Both the position numbers and the translations under genes were made by a program. Below are positions 1 through 11,818 of a stretch of 64,000 bases of DNA, in pieces. The stretch spans positions 2,930,982-2,994,981 of the forward strand of contig CM035353.1 in the NCBI GenBank assembly GCA_020137815.1, read 5' to 3'. This DNA comes from Hormiphora californensis. Lineage: Eukaryota > Ctenophora > Tentaculata > Cydippida > Pleurobrachiidae. Numbering within the stretch: position 1 is the first letter of the stretch; each line of letters starts with the position of its first letter. A model generated the notes under the pieces. It had not been told where the DNA came from. It did no database searches and saw nothing but the letters and a program-made list of their open reading frames with translations.

Positions 1-1010
1 AAGTACTTTTTAGGATATGGACCCAGTTTTATTTAGTCGCACCCCCTGTGCAAAGAATGTACATGGAAAGCCAAGATTTCGATTCGCAGTTTTCACCCCT
101 GAATCCACACCCCTCTTTGAATTTACAGGATACACTGCCCCCCCCCCCCCCCCCCCCGAATTCACAACTAACCCCCCCCCCCCCCCCCCGAATTCTCAAC
201 TAACCGCATATAATCGGAGTGTCGCCTTCATTGTTAGGAATGTTCACATCAGCAAATGAAGAGAGGAAGGCATTTGCACACACCAGCTTATTTTGTGTAC
301 TTTTTGTTGTATCCTTGCTCGGGGGCATATTGAGACGGGGCCCGGGTGTATTATATATCTGGAGCTAGAATAGGATTTTGAGTAAGAGTAATTGTAAACT
401 TCCTATATAATAAAGGGAGATCATTATATAGGGAATTAATACCATGTTAATACAGCTAAACTGGTATTACTACTATTATAGGGGTAATAACTACATGATA
501 GGGGAATTAAATGTTAATACAGCTAAACTGGTTGTATTACTACTAGGGGTAATAACATGATAATTATCTGGGGGAGCAATAACAGGATGTACATTGCTGT
601 ATTATATAACCAAGGGTCAAGGAAGCAGTGGGAGAGGGGTTAAATCAACAATATATTATATATTAAACACGTGATGTTGTGTGAAGAGAAATAATAAAGA
701 GATAAAGTTTACAATACATAAATAGAGCTGACAGTTGGGTTAAATGTATAATAATTTTACCGGCCTGTGTGTGAATAAAATGTACAGGGTGGTCTATAAA
801 TTATGAGGCCGGCGGGGGAGTATCACCCTTTTGGAGGTACGGCCTCATAATTTATGGCCCACCCTGTATATAGAGAACACATAAACTCTTTTTGACAAAA
901 CAATAATATTGTAATATATAAAGCTGAAATAAAATATCTTTAGAGTTCAAAGCTCCGCACCATATACAATATTACGTCATGTAGAAACATGTAGAAACAT
1001 ATATATATAA
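1..1010. other. Intergenic, AT-rich, with poly-C runs and a small palindrome
   Basis: No gene is supported here. Two poly-C runs lie near 138-157 and 172-190. A short inverted repeat spans about 783-870: the sequence around ggtctataaattatgaggcc is repeated inverted as ggcctcataatttatggccc around a GC-rich loop. This looks like a small foldback element. Confidence 0.5.
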
Positions 1011-2917
1011 TCACTGCTCGGCTGTGGCAGCTGGTTCGGGCTCCTGGTTGAGACCTGTAGTTGGATCAGTAGCGAATATCTCCGCTGGTAATTCCTGGTC
1101 AGATGACACGGATAAAATAGCAGATTTATCAAGTGTTATTGTTTCCTCCTCATGTACTGCTGTTGTACAGGGCGGCGTGGAATCTACCTGCCGCCGCTGG
1201 TGTTGTGGCTTTAGAAGACGGTGTGGAATCTACTGGACATCCTCCCTCATTTGGATCTGGTTGTTGTGATTCTGTTCCATTATTGACTGGTAAGGGTGGC
1301 TTGTACTTTTCATCGGGACAGTGCACACACGGGATATAGAGACCGCCTGAGGATGAGTCACCGTGACCGATGCACCTCTCTGTTTTTACAATCGGTGGTC
1401 GAGCAGGTTGTGAAGTAGGCGCTGCTGAGGAAGGGGTTGTGGAGGAGGCGCTAGTGGAGCGGGTGCTGAGGAAGGGGGTTGTGGAGGAGGCGCTGGTGGA
1501 GCGGCTGCTGAGGAAGGGGGTTGTGGAGGAGGCGCTAGTGGAGCGGGTGCTGAGGAAGGGGGCTGTGGAGGAGGCGCTGAAACAGGGGTGTTCTCGGTAG
1601 CAGGTGCAGGTGTAGCAGGTGAAATTCTTTGTCTAGTAGCCATTGAGGTGGGAGAGATAGAGGCTGAAGAGGAAGCTGACACCTGGAGTCCGAGGGCAGA
1701 TAAAACAGGGTTTAGGGATATCGATGTGTTATCTTTGGTTGGTGTGGAGGTAAGGGCTGGTTGGGTGAGAGCCACCCTTGTCCGAGGAGCTTGTCGGGGT
1801 TGTGAGGGAGTTAGTGGTAATTTCACAGTCGTATCATCCACCATCACAACCTCTAAGGCTGGTGCTGGTTTCCGAGCCACCGGCGGTTTTCGTCCAGCCA
1901 CACCCTTGGGAGAGCTTCCTGGTATCATGGTTTTTTTGGAGATCTTAGAGACGAGACTCTTGAGTTGACTGGCATTGGCATGACCCACGGTTAGAACGGG
2001 TTTGGGGTGTCCGCGGATGTTGGTCATTGATCGTGGCCGTTGGTTGGCACGTGCCAATAACGCTGCCCTCTGCTGAGGGCTGGGTACTGCCCGCTGTTGG
2101 GGGCTGGGTACTGCCCTCTGCTGCTGGCTGCCACTTGGGATTGGAGGGGTTAACTGGAGCACTTGAGAGGGCGCCTCAATATCAATGATAACTGTCTCTT
2201 GGGAAGGGTTCTTGGAGACACGCACCACATTCTCTGTAACCCCAGGTTGAACTGACTGATTGATTGATTTGGCAGCACCCTCTACGGGAGGATGATGCAG
2301 TCGGGATCTTCCTGCTGGTGATGGCCCAGCTGATGTGGGTGGTTTGTATGTTTTAACAGCTGGGACTGTCTTATTGTTCAACAGGCTAATGCCTTTCAGA
2401 AAGTTATTAGAAACGGGCGCCTTGGATTGTTGGTCTGGCCTGGTGACCTGTTGCGGGGAACTACCAGCACTGCTCGCCCCACTAGTACTTCCCCCAGGGA
2501 CAGCCTTTTGTAGGTCGTTTGTCACAAGTTTAACACACTTTTTGATTGAATCCTGGAATTGAGAATCCACAGCCGTACCACGTCGCCTCTTAGCTAGGTT
2601 TGCCAAACTTTGTGCCCGTATGTTGGTTGCTATCTGACGCTTCTTTCCTGCCGTTAGCGGCGTAACACCTGAAACAATGTCATAGTAACAATTCTACCGG
2701 GATTTTCATGAGTAAATTGAAATAAACCGTACCTGAGGTGGTGGGCAAGGTGGCGAGGTTGTTGTTGGTGAAAAACTTCGTAGCATCGTTCACGGAGACT
2801 ATACAGGAAGAAAACAACCGACTTAACTTGTCACCTGACTTAACACATCCCGTACTGTGAAGAGTGCTTATTTCTAGCTGCATTGCCTGCTGCGTATATC
2901 CATCTTCATGCAACTGA
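1011..2917 (-). CDS. Unrecognised proline-rich nuclear-type protein, 3' exons, with two frame breaks
   Basis: I do not recognise the family. One exon spans about 2733-2917; its acceptor is TTTCAG at 2918 or a second AG four bases on. Its donor CAG|GTACGG joins in phase to an exon starting at 2668 after TTTCAG. The first exon encodes a possibly helical stretch (QLHEDGYTQQAMQLEI), faintly LisH-like; upstream exons are probably missing. The second exon encodes a basic patch (LAKRRRG), long Ser/Pro/Gln-rich low complexity, and three in-frame copies of a PPPQPPSSA repeat. The frame ends at 1386 only because the last repeat copy has four Gs (1433-1436) where the others have five. Read past that, the protein continues with a CVHCPDEKY segment and an acidic tail to a stop at 1011, with one more frame slip near 1190. 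Either homopolymer errors or real breaks explain this. Confidence 0.6.
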
Positions 2918-3330
2918 CTGAAAGTTTGATGAGTTTTAGACCTCCGATTACTGGATTTTGCGAAAACCGGGGTACCGGTTCCGATAACTGGATTAAATAA
3001 ACTATCACTGTAGTACGGAGGAATTTATTTACCTTATAATCATATAGTACAGATACTTCTTTTCAGGAGACAGAATCCTCATTTTCCTTCGTCTAGAAAC
3101 GGAGAAAAGTCAGAAATTCAGTTTAAAATTTAAAATTTTTAAAATCTGTAACTTTTGATTTAAAAAAGCGACGCGACTCCACCTCAATATTTTAATTATT
3201 GTGCGCTGCTTTTGACGTAGCGCGCGAAATTTGTTTTATCTGTAAAGCTAAGTCTGTGACGCGCATCGTAAAACTCAATTGAGCTCAGCTGAGGTTAAAA
3301 AAGTGGCCAGCGTTAAAATCTGAGTGTTTC
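2918..3330. other. Spacer upstream of the proline-rich gene
   Basis: AT-rich sequence that may contain the promoter or first exon of the minus-strand gene. I could not identify a convincing exon or promoter element. Confidence 0.4.
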
Positions 3331-3332
3331 GT

Positions 3333-3835
3333 GAGTGCTGACGAACGGTTTTTTAGGGTTAGGGCTAAAGTAGGGATAGGGTTAGGGTTGGGGTTTGGGT
3401 GGGGATTAGGCCTTGACATTTCCTACCAGATAAACTTTGAATTAGCCAAAACGGTTGAGTGGTTCGGCGGTTATAGCCGTTTTAGTGAATCAACTTTTTT
3501 GGCAGCGCACACCTGTAAAGAGGCCACCAAACACCCAGATCGCAACGGCTCCCGTAAAAAGTGGCTAGCGTTAAAATCTGGGTGTTTCGTGAGTGCTGAC
3601 ATACGATTTTTAGGGTTAGGGCCAAAGTAGGGTTAGGGTTGGGGTTTAGTTGGGGTTAGGCCTTGACATTTCCTACCAGATAAACTTTAAATTAGCCAAA
3701 ACGGTTGAGTGGTTTGGCAGTTAGAGCCATTTTAGTGAATCAACTTTTTTGGCAGCGTGCACTTGTAAACAGGCCACGAAACACCCAGATCGTAACGGTG
3801 CCCGTAAAAAATGGCCAGCGTTAAAATATTATGTA
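3333..3835. repeat. Two tandem copies of a ~255-bp repeat with TTAGGG-like motifs
   Basis: The unit starts at gtgctgac, contains degenerate gggttagggttgggg runs, then ttgacatttcctaccagataaa and a segment ending in caccaaacacccagatcg. Unit 1 is about 3333-3591 and unit 2 about 3592-3835. A third copy lies at about 6190-6430. Confidence 0.8.
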
Positions 3836-5115
3836 AACCCCCATAATTTTTGAATGAGAGCCTTAATGAAAAATCGCTACACAGGTTTCATACTCATTGG
3901 TCTGTAGAACAAGTGTGCCAAACGACAATGTCCAGATCCTAGCCGTTTTCTCAGAAAGTGGTTAACCATGAGCAAAAATGGGGTTTAGAGGGGACCCATA
4001 ATGTCGATTTTTCCAGATTCTGTTAACCCCCAAATAATTCAAAGACCAGTTGGACTTATGGTCTAAAAAATTTGTAGAGTGATTCCTCTTGATAAACGAA
4101 GCGTTTTGCACTAAATTGAATGTCCCAAACCCTACCAGTCCTAAAATATTGGGGTTTACATTGACATCAGGCCAAAAGTTAATCCCATTTTTCTCCCAGA
4201 CCGTTAAAGGTTGACAAGATACCTAAAACTTTTCGTATATCGTCTTATTTTGATTTATCATTAATTTTCAGCATTTTTTCAGCATTTTTTGTCGGCTAGA
4301 AAAAAAATTCGAAATAGGGGGTCTACCGATATTGTCAGCACTGGTTTTACTGGGCACACTCACTGCGTCTCGCAAATTGAAATTCACGTTTCCGGTTCCT
4401 CAAAAGATAGCTACTTGATCTTGGTTGCGTTGGATTGGTCTCAATAAGACCTTTCCAACGCTACCAAAACGGTTTCTGTATCTCATCAGGAACCGGAGAT
4501 ATTACGGTATCAATTTTTAAATTGTGCCTCTCGTTTATCAGTATACCCCCTATTTTGCACATATTTCTAGCCGACAAAAAATTCTGAAAAAATGCTGAAA
4601 ATTAATGATAAATCAAAATAAGACGATATACGAAAAGTTTTAGGTATCTTGTCAACCTTTAACGAACAATACATTTTGTCATATCCATCTGGTCCGGTAT
4701 GCCAAGCGCTATCAAATGATGGTAACCCCGAAGATGGCCCAAAATGGGGATCAAAAATCGGTCGACCCCCCCCCCCTCTGAATCTCTCTTTTCTTGCTTG
4801 TCGGTGCACTACGCACACCAGGAACATGCCCCAACATTCCTATATATCTCTGTCTGCTGTCACACTTCACACACTGCACTCTGTTAGAGTACTGCTATAT
4901 CTCTCTGTGAATGACGTTTTTATTTCCCTGCGACTTCCATAATGTTGTCGCTTTATCCCTGTCATTAAGGTCCGTACGTATAGTACATAAGTTTGTACCA
5001 GTCGTATTAGCTGTCGTTATTTGGGACTCCACATGCTATCAGATTGTCAAAATCAAGTAAAATCGCCCCACGTCCCCCACCGGGGCTTGCAGCCCATGGA
5101 CCGTGGACCCTGCTT
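3592..5115. repeat. Segmental duplicate A (longer copy)
   Basis: From unit 2 of the 255-bp repeat onward, the sequence is repeated almost base for base at 6189-6946. This copy contains two extra blocks: a TTAA-flanked foldback (4204-4662) and about 310 bp (around 4732-5045) absent from the other copy. Confidence 0.8.
4204..4662. mobile_element. Foldback (piggyBac-type MITE) with TTAA target duplication
   Basis: About 95-bp terminal inverted repeats beginning AGGTTGACAAGATACC bracket an internal spacer. TTAA lies at both ends (4204-4207 and 4659-4662). The paralogous block at 6190-6870 lacks the element and reads ccg-TTTA-cgaac at the same point, so an apparent empty site is visible. TTAA duplication is the hallmark of piggyBac-type transposition; no transposase is encoded. 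Confidence 0.8.
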
Positions 5116-5485
5116 CTGGGTGGGGGGCTGTCGGTAAAGCTGTCGCCCCCTACGCCCGGGGTTGTTGCCCCTGGCACGGACGGTTAAGGCAGCTCGTTGC
5201 CGAAGACCACGAGCCGCCCCTGCAAAGCACATGCAAGGCACAAATTTTTACCGAAAAAGATTGCAACGCACGATGGAAACTTTCAGTTTGGAGTGATAAA
5301 ATTTCGAAATTGCTTGCAAGGCATACTGATGTTGTTGAACCCTCCCTCTTCTCTTACACTCGTTTTTTGTGCACCTAACACATGTCAACTTGTGGTGCAC
5401 GGGTCAAAAATCAAACATCAAAATTGACAATTATCACATGAGTTCGGGGTTGACAAAAATCCGACTATACTTACCTCCTCCCACA

Positions 5486-5965
5486 CGGTGTCCCTTAAGG
5501 ACGTTCAACCTCGACCGAGTCCCCCAGCAAAACGAACGGTTGTGTGACCTAAAGGGGACCTCTGGGAACTACGCAGGACCGTGGGGGAAAAAATAAAAAA
5601 GTAGCCAAAGGAGAAAATCACATTTAGGGCAAAAAAGCACACAAAAAAACCAAAAAACGCCATTTTAACAATGTTGCCGTGGATTTAGAGTTCCAATTCC
5701 AGCGGCAATCGATTCGGCTTGTCAAAAAACCCTGGATTGACTTGATTTTGGTCGAAAAAAAAATAGATTGGAAAATTTGGAATGTTGTGTGAGAAAAATG
5801 ACCAAATTCTACATTCCAAATTTTCCAATCTATTTTTTTTGGCTACTTTTATATCTTTTCCCCCACGGTCCTGCACAGTTCCCAGAGGTCCCCTTTAGGT
5901 CACACAACCGTTCGTTTTGCTGGGGGACTCGGTCGAGGTTGAACGTCCTTAAGGGACACCGTGCC
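5486..5965. mobile_element. Foldback element with nested inner hairpin
   Basis: Outer arms of about 120 bp (about 5486-5607 and 5842-5965; ggtgtcccttaaggacg inverted as cgtccttaagggacacc) enclose a second inverted repeat near 5756-5848 (attggaaaatttggaatgt / acattccaaattttccaat). No coding capacity. Confidence 0.7.
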
Positions 5966-6188
5966 CAGTATACGTACATAGTGGTCAAATATGGGGAACA
6001 TTCACCCCTCTCGTCATGAGCACCTTTGGCGGCATGGGAGATGAGTTTGAGAAATTCCTCAAGAAGTTATCGAGTCCAGGGTGGAGTACCAGGAGTGGTG
6101 GATTGTGAAGCCACTCTTGTTGTGTCCCTCTCCCATCTTCTCCGTGTGCCAACACAACACTTTAATGGTACACCCGCACAGTCGTGTT

Positions 6189-6946
6189 CCAGTGCTGACA
6201 AACGGTTTTTTAGGGTTAGGGCCAAAGTAGGGTTAGGGTTGGGGTTTAGGTTGGGGTTAGGCCTTGACATTTCCTACCAGATAAACTTTGAATTAGCCAA
6301 AACGGTTGAGTGGTTTGGCAGTTAGAGCCATTTTAGTGAATCAAATTTTTTGGCAGCGCGCACCTGTAAAGAGGCCACCAAACACCCAGATCGTAACGGT
6401 GCCTGTAAAAAATGGCCAGCGTTAAAATATTATGTAAACCCCCATAATTTTTGAATGAGAGCCTTAATCAAAATTCGCTAAACAGGTTTCATACTCCAAA
6501 CGTGTGCCAAACGACAATTTCCAGATCCTAGCCGTTTTCTCAGAAAGTGGTTAACCATGAGCAAAAATGGGGTTTAGAGGGGGGCCATAATGTCGATTTT
6601 TCCAGATTCTGTTAACCCCCAAATAATTCAAAGACCAGTTGGACTTATGGTCTAAAAAATTTGTAGAGTGATTCCTCTTGATAAGACGAAGCGTTTTGCA
6701 CTAAATTGAATGTCCCAAACCCTACCAGTCCTAAAATATTGGGGTTTACATTGATATCAGGCCAAAAGGCAAAAGTTAACCCCATTTTTCTCCCAGACCG
6801 TTTACGAACAATACATTTTGTCATCTCCATCTGGTCCGGTATGCCAAGAGCTATCAAATGATGGTAACCCCGATTGTCAAAATCAAGTAAAATCGCCCCA
6901 CGTCCCCCACCGGGGCTTGCAGCCCATGGACCCTGCTTGTGAAAAA
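6189..6946. repeat. Segmental duplicate B (shorter copy)
   Basis: Second copy of the block at 3592-5115, without the TTAA foldback and without the roughly 310-bp segment. The shared stretches include gttaacccccaaataattc and the GC-rich ccccaccggggcttgcagcc near 6910. Confidence 0.8.
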
Positions 6947-6974
6947 GGTATCTGCAAGTAAGGGGAAATCATAG

Positions 6975-7622
6975 TTGTTCCCCCTTTTCATAGAATTGGT
7001 TTTTTGCAATTACAGCAAAAACGGTTGGAGTTGGAGCAAAATGTCTCTCAGAAGACCCCCCCCCCCCCCAAAAAATCGGACCTTCTGAATCGATTAAGCT
7101 TGGTCGCAGGTCTCTACGATCATCCGTTTTTGAGATACAGGGAATTTCCCTCTTTTTCAAAAAGACGGGTTTCACAAAACAAGCTCTGTACACCACATCT
7201 TTGGCGTTCCAAAATTTTTGGGCCACATAGATAATCGTTTTGAGCAACTATTTCCAGATTTTCATCTCTAATGAAGCATGGGAACATTCTCAGTCAGCGT
7301 GTCAAAGACCCAAAAAAGTAAGCCGTTCTCATGGCCAGAAATAAGCTTCATTTCAAAAATCCTTGTTTGGGCTTATTCACTTTTATATTCTCTTCAAATT
7401 CCAAGAATTTAATGTTTCTAACTCAAAAAAAGTGGTCCTGAGGTTAAAAATTCCGACAAAAATTGAAAAAACGCCACTTTGAAAATAGGCTGTAGCAAAA
7501 ATATGAATTCGACTTTAGGGCTAAAATTGCATATTTGAGGTCCATTTTGTATGGCCTAAACCCTGGTGAAGTCATTTGGTTGGGCAAACTATGTTGAAAA
7601 ACGCCAGGTATACCCTTAATGG
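6975..7622. repeat. Solo right half of the large TTAA palindrome family
   Basis: Starting near cccttttcatagaatt and running through agcaaaatgtctctcagaag to atacccttaat, this region matches only the right arm of the palindrome at 21052-22449, with divergence. A poly-C run (about 7059-7070) sits where the other copy has shorter C runs. Confidence 0.65.
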
Positions 7623-7736
7623 CCCCCGAGGGTTCCATTAAATTGGGGGTGCCGTTAAATCGGGGTACTTGAATTGAGTACCTGCCATGTTTTGACATTT
7701 CCCAACCTAATCCATCCCACATTTAGCTCCAATATC

Positions 7737-7898
7737 ATGTCTGAGGAAGTCTGTGGTAACGCTATGTCCGCACTACACGTGTGTCTAACTGAGAATGGTG
7801 TTGAGGGGTGTGCGGAGTTTGTTGCGGCTTTGACGGAGTGTTGTGCAGCCAATAACAGCTCTACGGGTGTCTGTGAGGTATCAACTGCAGGATCTTAA
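7737..7898 (+). CDS. Small twin-CX9C (CHCH) protein, CMC4-like
   Basis: A 53-residue protein with cysteines at 6, 16, 25, 35, 36 and 46. That gives two C-x9-C motifs separated by eight residues, then a CC pair and one more Cys. This spacing matches mitochondrial intermembrane-space CHCH proteins, and the CC plus trailing Cys is closest to CMC4. Members fold as disulfide-linked helical hairpins and are imported by the Mia40 relay. I start at the ATG giving MSEEVC; the upstream in-frame ATG lies in repeat-derived sequence. It ends 265 bp before the ISY1 start, same strand. A 5'UTR intron is possible (cacatttag just upstream). Identity as CMC4 is inference from spacing. Confidence 0.6.
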   Translation: MSEEVCGNAMSALHVCLTENGVEGCAEFVAALTECCAANNSSTGVCEVSTAGS

Positions 7899-8163
7899 CC
7901 CAACAAATGGCAAGAAAGATGTTTTCCGAAGTATCTGGGGACTCCTTGTTTGAAGATTGGTTTTTATTTAAATCGGGTTTAATTCCTTCGTCGCGAGAGC
8001 ATCGTCGGTCAACGTTTGACTTATATATTATCCCACTTTGACAAGTTTTTTTAATAACATTTCTTTTCGTAAAATATATAAATTTAGTGTTTTAATTGCC
8101 TGATACATATCTCAATATAGCACATTCCTAACATAACACCACTGTTCCATAGCAAGGTAAACC

Positions 8164-9759
8164 ATGGCTCGGAATCAAGAAAAGGCAATGTGAGTAAATT
8201 GTAGAAATTGTGAATATATAACTCTTGTAATAAGAATAGTATTCACTTTCGGGTACACCTAAGAATTAATAAGAGTTTTCGGTGTACCTGATCACTGCGC
8301 TGGCAAGCGCAAAGGTGGCCTAGTATTCTAACATTGGGAAATAGGAGTTACCTAAATACAGCTGTATTATTTCGTTGAAATAGGAGTTACCAATTTCTAC
8401 ACGTAAATTAATATTTTGATATTTCCAGGTCTCTCCTTGGACGATGGTATACCTATCAGAAGGAATTGGAGAACCCAGGGGCACCGGTGGGTTATTAAAA
8501 CATGATATAGTCCATTTTTATTTCCCTGCCCGGGTGGATGCCCCAAGGGCATCCACCCGGATGATCGTTTTAGCACGTGTGCTAAAAAGATCATAAAGGG
8601 TTTAGAAATCTCGGATTTGAAATAGTAACTCGAGCGTGGTCAAAATCGCGTGTGTCACGGTAGCAGCATAGTAACTGCTCCTTCATAAAATCAAATAACT
8701 GTTTTGATGAAATATGATGTCAGGACGCTTATTTTTCAAAGCTGTGCGCGGCGCTCACAACACTGTTGCTGAAGGGGTGAGGGTAGAGTAAAACAGCTGT
8801 GTAACTGCATATACATACAGGACGCATGCATCTCACATTGTGACCAAGCCTTGATATTGTGATACTGATAGTGTGATACTGATCCTGTCGACGGAGGGCA
8901 GGGAAACACCGCATTATGAATACATAATGCAATAATTCTTGTTCAATTTTTTCGAACAGTTGAAAAAATGGACTGTTTGAGACAGGGGACTTCTCTTCCC
9001 TTCTTATTCCATGAACCACGCTCATTAACGTCCAATTACTACTGTAGCTTACAAAGCAATTGAGGCCGATATTGCACCCTTTTTAGTTCTCGGTTCCTAC
9101 TTTTGAGAAAAGGGCGATCTTTAGAATTGTCCTCAAGTTGTCACACTTGATTTTTTGACTTTATGTAAGGCGCGGTGACTCCAGTACGAGTGGTCATCAG
9201 GAAACCTCGGCGCAATGAGAGAGCCTGGCTTCTCGCGCGCGCACACATTCCCTCGATCGGACCGGGGTTCAAGTTTTGGAATTTGGTGACTAAAAACTTG
9301 CCTTGTATTGTTCGAACAAAACAACTAAAAACAACCATCCCTTTCAGAAAAAGAGACCATATCTGGCTACACACTGCAACAACCTCAAAGCAGCTGAGAA
9401 ATGGAGAACCCAAATTATGAAAGAGATTGGAAAGAAGGTGTCACAGATTCAGAATGCGGGATTGGGAGAGTTCAGGATTAGGGATTTAAATGATGAAATA
9501 AACAAACTCATACGAGAAAAGGCTCATTGGTAAGATATTATGGCGAAAAAAAACGAAAATCCAGTACTCAGTACCGATTATATGACGATGTTTTAGAGTT
9601 TTGATGTTTTGATGTTTCTCACAAAAACATGATTTCAGGCAAGACAGAATCATTGAGTTAGAGGGTCCAAACTACCACAAGATTGGACCCAAAATGTTAG
9701 ATCGCGAGGGGAAGGAATTACCAGGTAAGGTGAAATATCAGATTTATTTATTTCCCTCA

Positions 9760-9832
<73 letters not shown>

Positions 9833-9840
9833 GCTCTCGC

Positions 9841-9920
<80 letters not shown>

Positions 9921-9932
9921 TCTCTCTCTCTC

Positions 9933-9993
<61 letters not shown>

Positions 9994-11011
9994 CACCTTT
10001 CTCCCTGTCTCCCCCGGTTCTTTTTAAAAACCTTTAAACCCACCACCCTCCTTTCCAGGTAACAGAGGGTACAAGTATTTCGGTGCAGCTAAAGATTTGC
10101 CGGGTGTCAGGGAATTGTTTGAAGAGGAACCTTCGAGAGGACCTCGGAAAACTCGGGGTGATTTGATGAAAGATGTCGATGCATATTATTATGGATATTT
10201 GGATGATGAGGACGGCCTTCTGATGGAATTAGAGAAGGAGGTGGAGAAAAAAGGTACACTTTTAGAGAAATAATTGCCTAGCTCGACCCTCTTTCCGTGT
10301 GCTGTCGATGTATTAAGGAGGGTTCAAGCCCAACAAAATATGTTGGTGGAGGAAGATCGAAAAAAAATAACTCCTTTTTTCACTCTTTCCCCACCCCCGT
10401 CCATAATCATGTAGATATATATCCCCGAACAAGAAAGATTTATTAATTGTAACATCCCTCAGCACGAGCTATCGCCGTAGAGGAGTGGAAGTTAAAGAAG
10501 AGAAACGGGAGAGATCGACAAGGAACTAGAAGAGCAGGAGAAACAAGAACGAGAGGAAGAAGGAGGAACGGGAACGGGAACGAATTAGAGAGGTTAGTTG
10601 TACTGACATGTGGTCTACGATCAATACCATCCTATTCCATTTGTTACTACACATCAGAAACAGACCGAATCAGAAAATACTGGTCCCCGATTGGCTGATA
10701 ACCTGTCACGTGACCTAAATAACGAATTCTGATTGGTTGTTTACTTGTTTCGGTCGGTTCCTGCTACACATGTGCAGTACTTTCTAACCATCTCTCCTCA
10801 GCGAATGCAGTTAGATGAAGGAGAGGAAGATACCGAGTTGAAACAACCTGCTGCACGTACTGTCCCACTTGATATTCCATCCCAGCAAGACGTTGAGTTT
10901 GAGTTGTTACGAAAAAAGAAAATGGAGCTTCTACTAAAATACGCCAGTGATGATCTCCAGAAAAGTAGCGAAAATGCAAAAACGCTGCTGGGTCGGGGAC
11001 TCAACTTTTAG
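8164..11011 (+). CDS. ISY1: Pre-mRNA splicing factor ISY1, 7 exons
   Basis: ISY1 is a spliceosome (Prp19/NTC-associated) protein. Exons: 8164-8189, 8429-8486, 9348-9529, 9639-9724, 10059-10253, 10463-10592, 10802-11011, all with GT-AG borders and mostly matching phases. The N terminus MARNQEKAM, the core QNAGLGEFRIRDLNDEINKL and the later GYKYFGAAKDLPGVRELF are diagnostic. The C terminus has PSQQDVEFELLRKKKMELL and ends LLGRGLNF. Exon 2 is short and less conserved; I chose it because it restores both phase and the expected spacing. Exon 6 encodes the Glu/Arg-rich segment but carries two apparent single-base frame slips (near 10500 and 10560). Intron 4 is about 230 bp of (CT)n, and intron 6 holds a MITE. 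Confidence 0.93.
8527..8591. repeat. Two adjacent hairpins in ISY1 intron 2
   Basis: ccgggtggatgcccc is followed at once by its inverse, then gatcgttttagcac / gtgctaaaaagatc. They resemble the paired hairpins ending each Helitron-like unit at 26.5-27.5 kb. A 15-bp match (tgctccttcataaaa, near 8680) to those units suggests a related fragment. Confidence 0.5.
9757..9988. repeat. (CT)n microsatellite in ISY1 intron 4
   Basis: About 230 bp of CT dinucleotide with rare interruptions. It occupies most of the intron between the DREGKELPG exon and the NRGYKYFG exon. Confidence 0.95.
10655..10763 (+). mobile_element. hAT-like MITE copy 1, in ISY1 intron 6
   Basis: 109-bp element with CAGGAACCGACCGA-type ends (here cagaaacagaccga at the left). 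It is flanked by the 8-bp direct repeat CTACACAT and carries the family's ATTGG / CACGTG / ATTGG motifs. It ends 38 bp before the last ISY1 exon. Confidence 0.85.
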
Positions 11012-11025
11012 CCATATATATATAA

Positions 11026-11134
11026 CAGGAACCGACCGAATCAGGAAACACTGGTCCCTGATTGGCTGATAACCAGTCACGTGACCTAAATAACGAGTTC
11101 TAATTGGTTGTTTACTTGTTTCGGTCGGTTCCTG
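11026..11134 (+). mobile_element. hAT-like MITE copy 2, in ISY1 3' flank
   Basis: Full copy starting 15 bp after the ISY1 stop, flanked by the 8-bp duplication ATATATAA. It probably forms part of the 3'UTR. Confidence 0.9.
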
Positions 11135-11329
11135 ATATATAACTAAACTCATTCAGACTCAATGCGTGGACTTTTATCTATTTTTTGTTTTATTTATTTT
11201 TATTCTGCCCATGTATGAAGATTCAAGACGATATATATCAGTAAATATTTAGATCACAATCCACTTTATAAATGCCAATAACCAATAATGCCAACCCAAT
11301 TCCAGGAATGGTAGGCAGGTGAAAGGTCA

Positions 11330-11450
11330 TGGTTCCTCAAGTATTTTCCCTCGGAAAGATCTGAAGGCCAAAGGTATCTGTGAAAAGAAGTGAGCCCTAG
11401 AATGAAGTTAGGCCAAAAAGGTCATCCTTTAATCTCTTCTGGTTAAAAGG
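11330..11450 (+). pseudogene. Possible degraded N-terminal exon of ATP6V1D
   Basis: Just upstream of the first clear exon, one frame reads MKLGQKGHPLI and another YFPSE then DLKAKG. These resemble the FPSRM, LKARL and KLKGAQKGH segments expected at the start of subunit D, but no single frame holds them. It is weak evidence: either the true exon in poor consensus, or chance. Confidence 0.3.
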
Positions 11451-11708
11451 TATTCTCTCTCTCTCTAATAGACTAATATATCACGCTTTCAACTCTTTCT
11501 CTGGGTACAAGTTCTGGATCTCGCTCGAGACAGCCTCGTCAGACTCGGCGGGAGATAGAGCGCGTAGAGCCAGAGGGCGTCGGTGAGCGAGTAGCTCGGC
11601 AGAGAGCCTCGGTCTCCTCTAGTCTATCTCTCCATTATATGTCTGAGACTCTGCTCTCTCGATATTATTCGTCTCGTCTCCGTATCTTCTACTCTCTTTC
11701 TCTTCGAT

Positions 11709-11710
11709 CA

Positions 11711-11800
<90 letters not shown>
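11709..11800. repeat. (CT)n microsatellite with noisy left flank
   Basis: Pure CT from about 11709 to 11800. The preceding 200 bp (11470-11708) is CT/CG-rich, irregular sequence that looks like degraded consensus rather than unique DNA. Confidence 0.8.
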
Positions 11801-11803
<3 letters not shown>

Positions 11804-11818
11804 ATATCTCCATCCTAG

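Noticed and set aside
8290-8330. TALASAKV reading frame as a candidate ISY1 exon 2
   Set aside because: No AG acceptor precedes it; the exon at 8429-8486 has proper splice sites, phase and better spacing.
9694-10062. 122-residue Ser/Leu-rich ORF on + and Arg/Glu ORF on -
   Set aside because: Pure translation of the (CT)n microsatellite inside an ISY1 intron.
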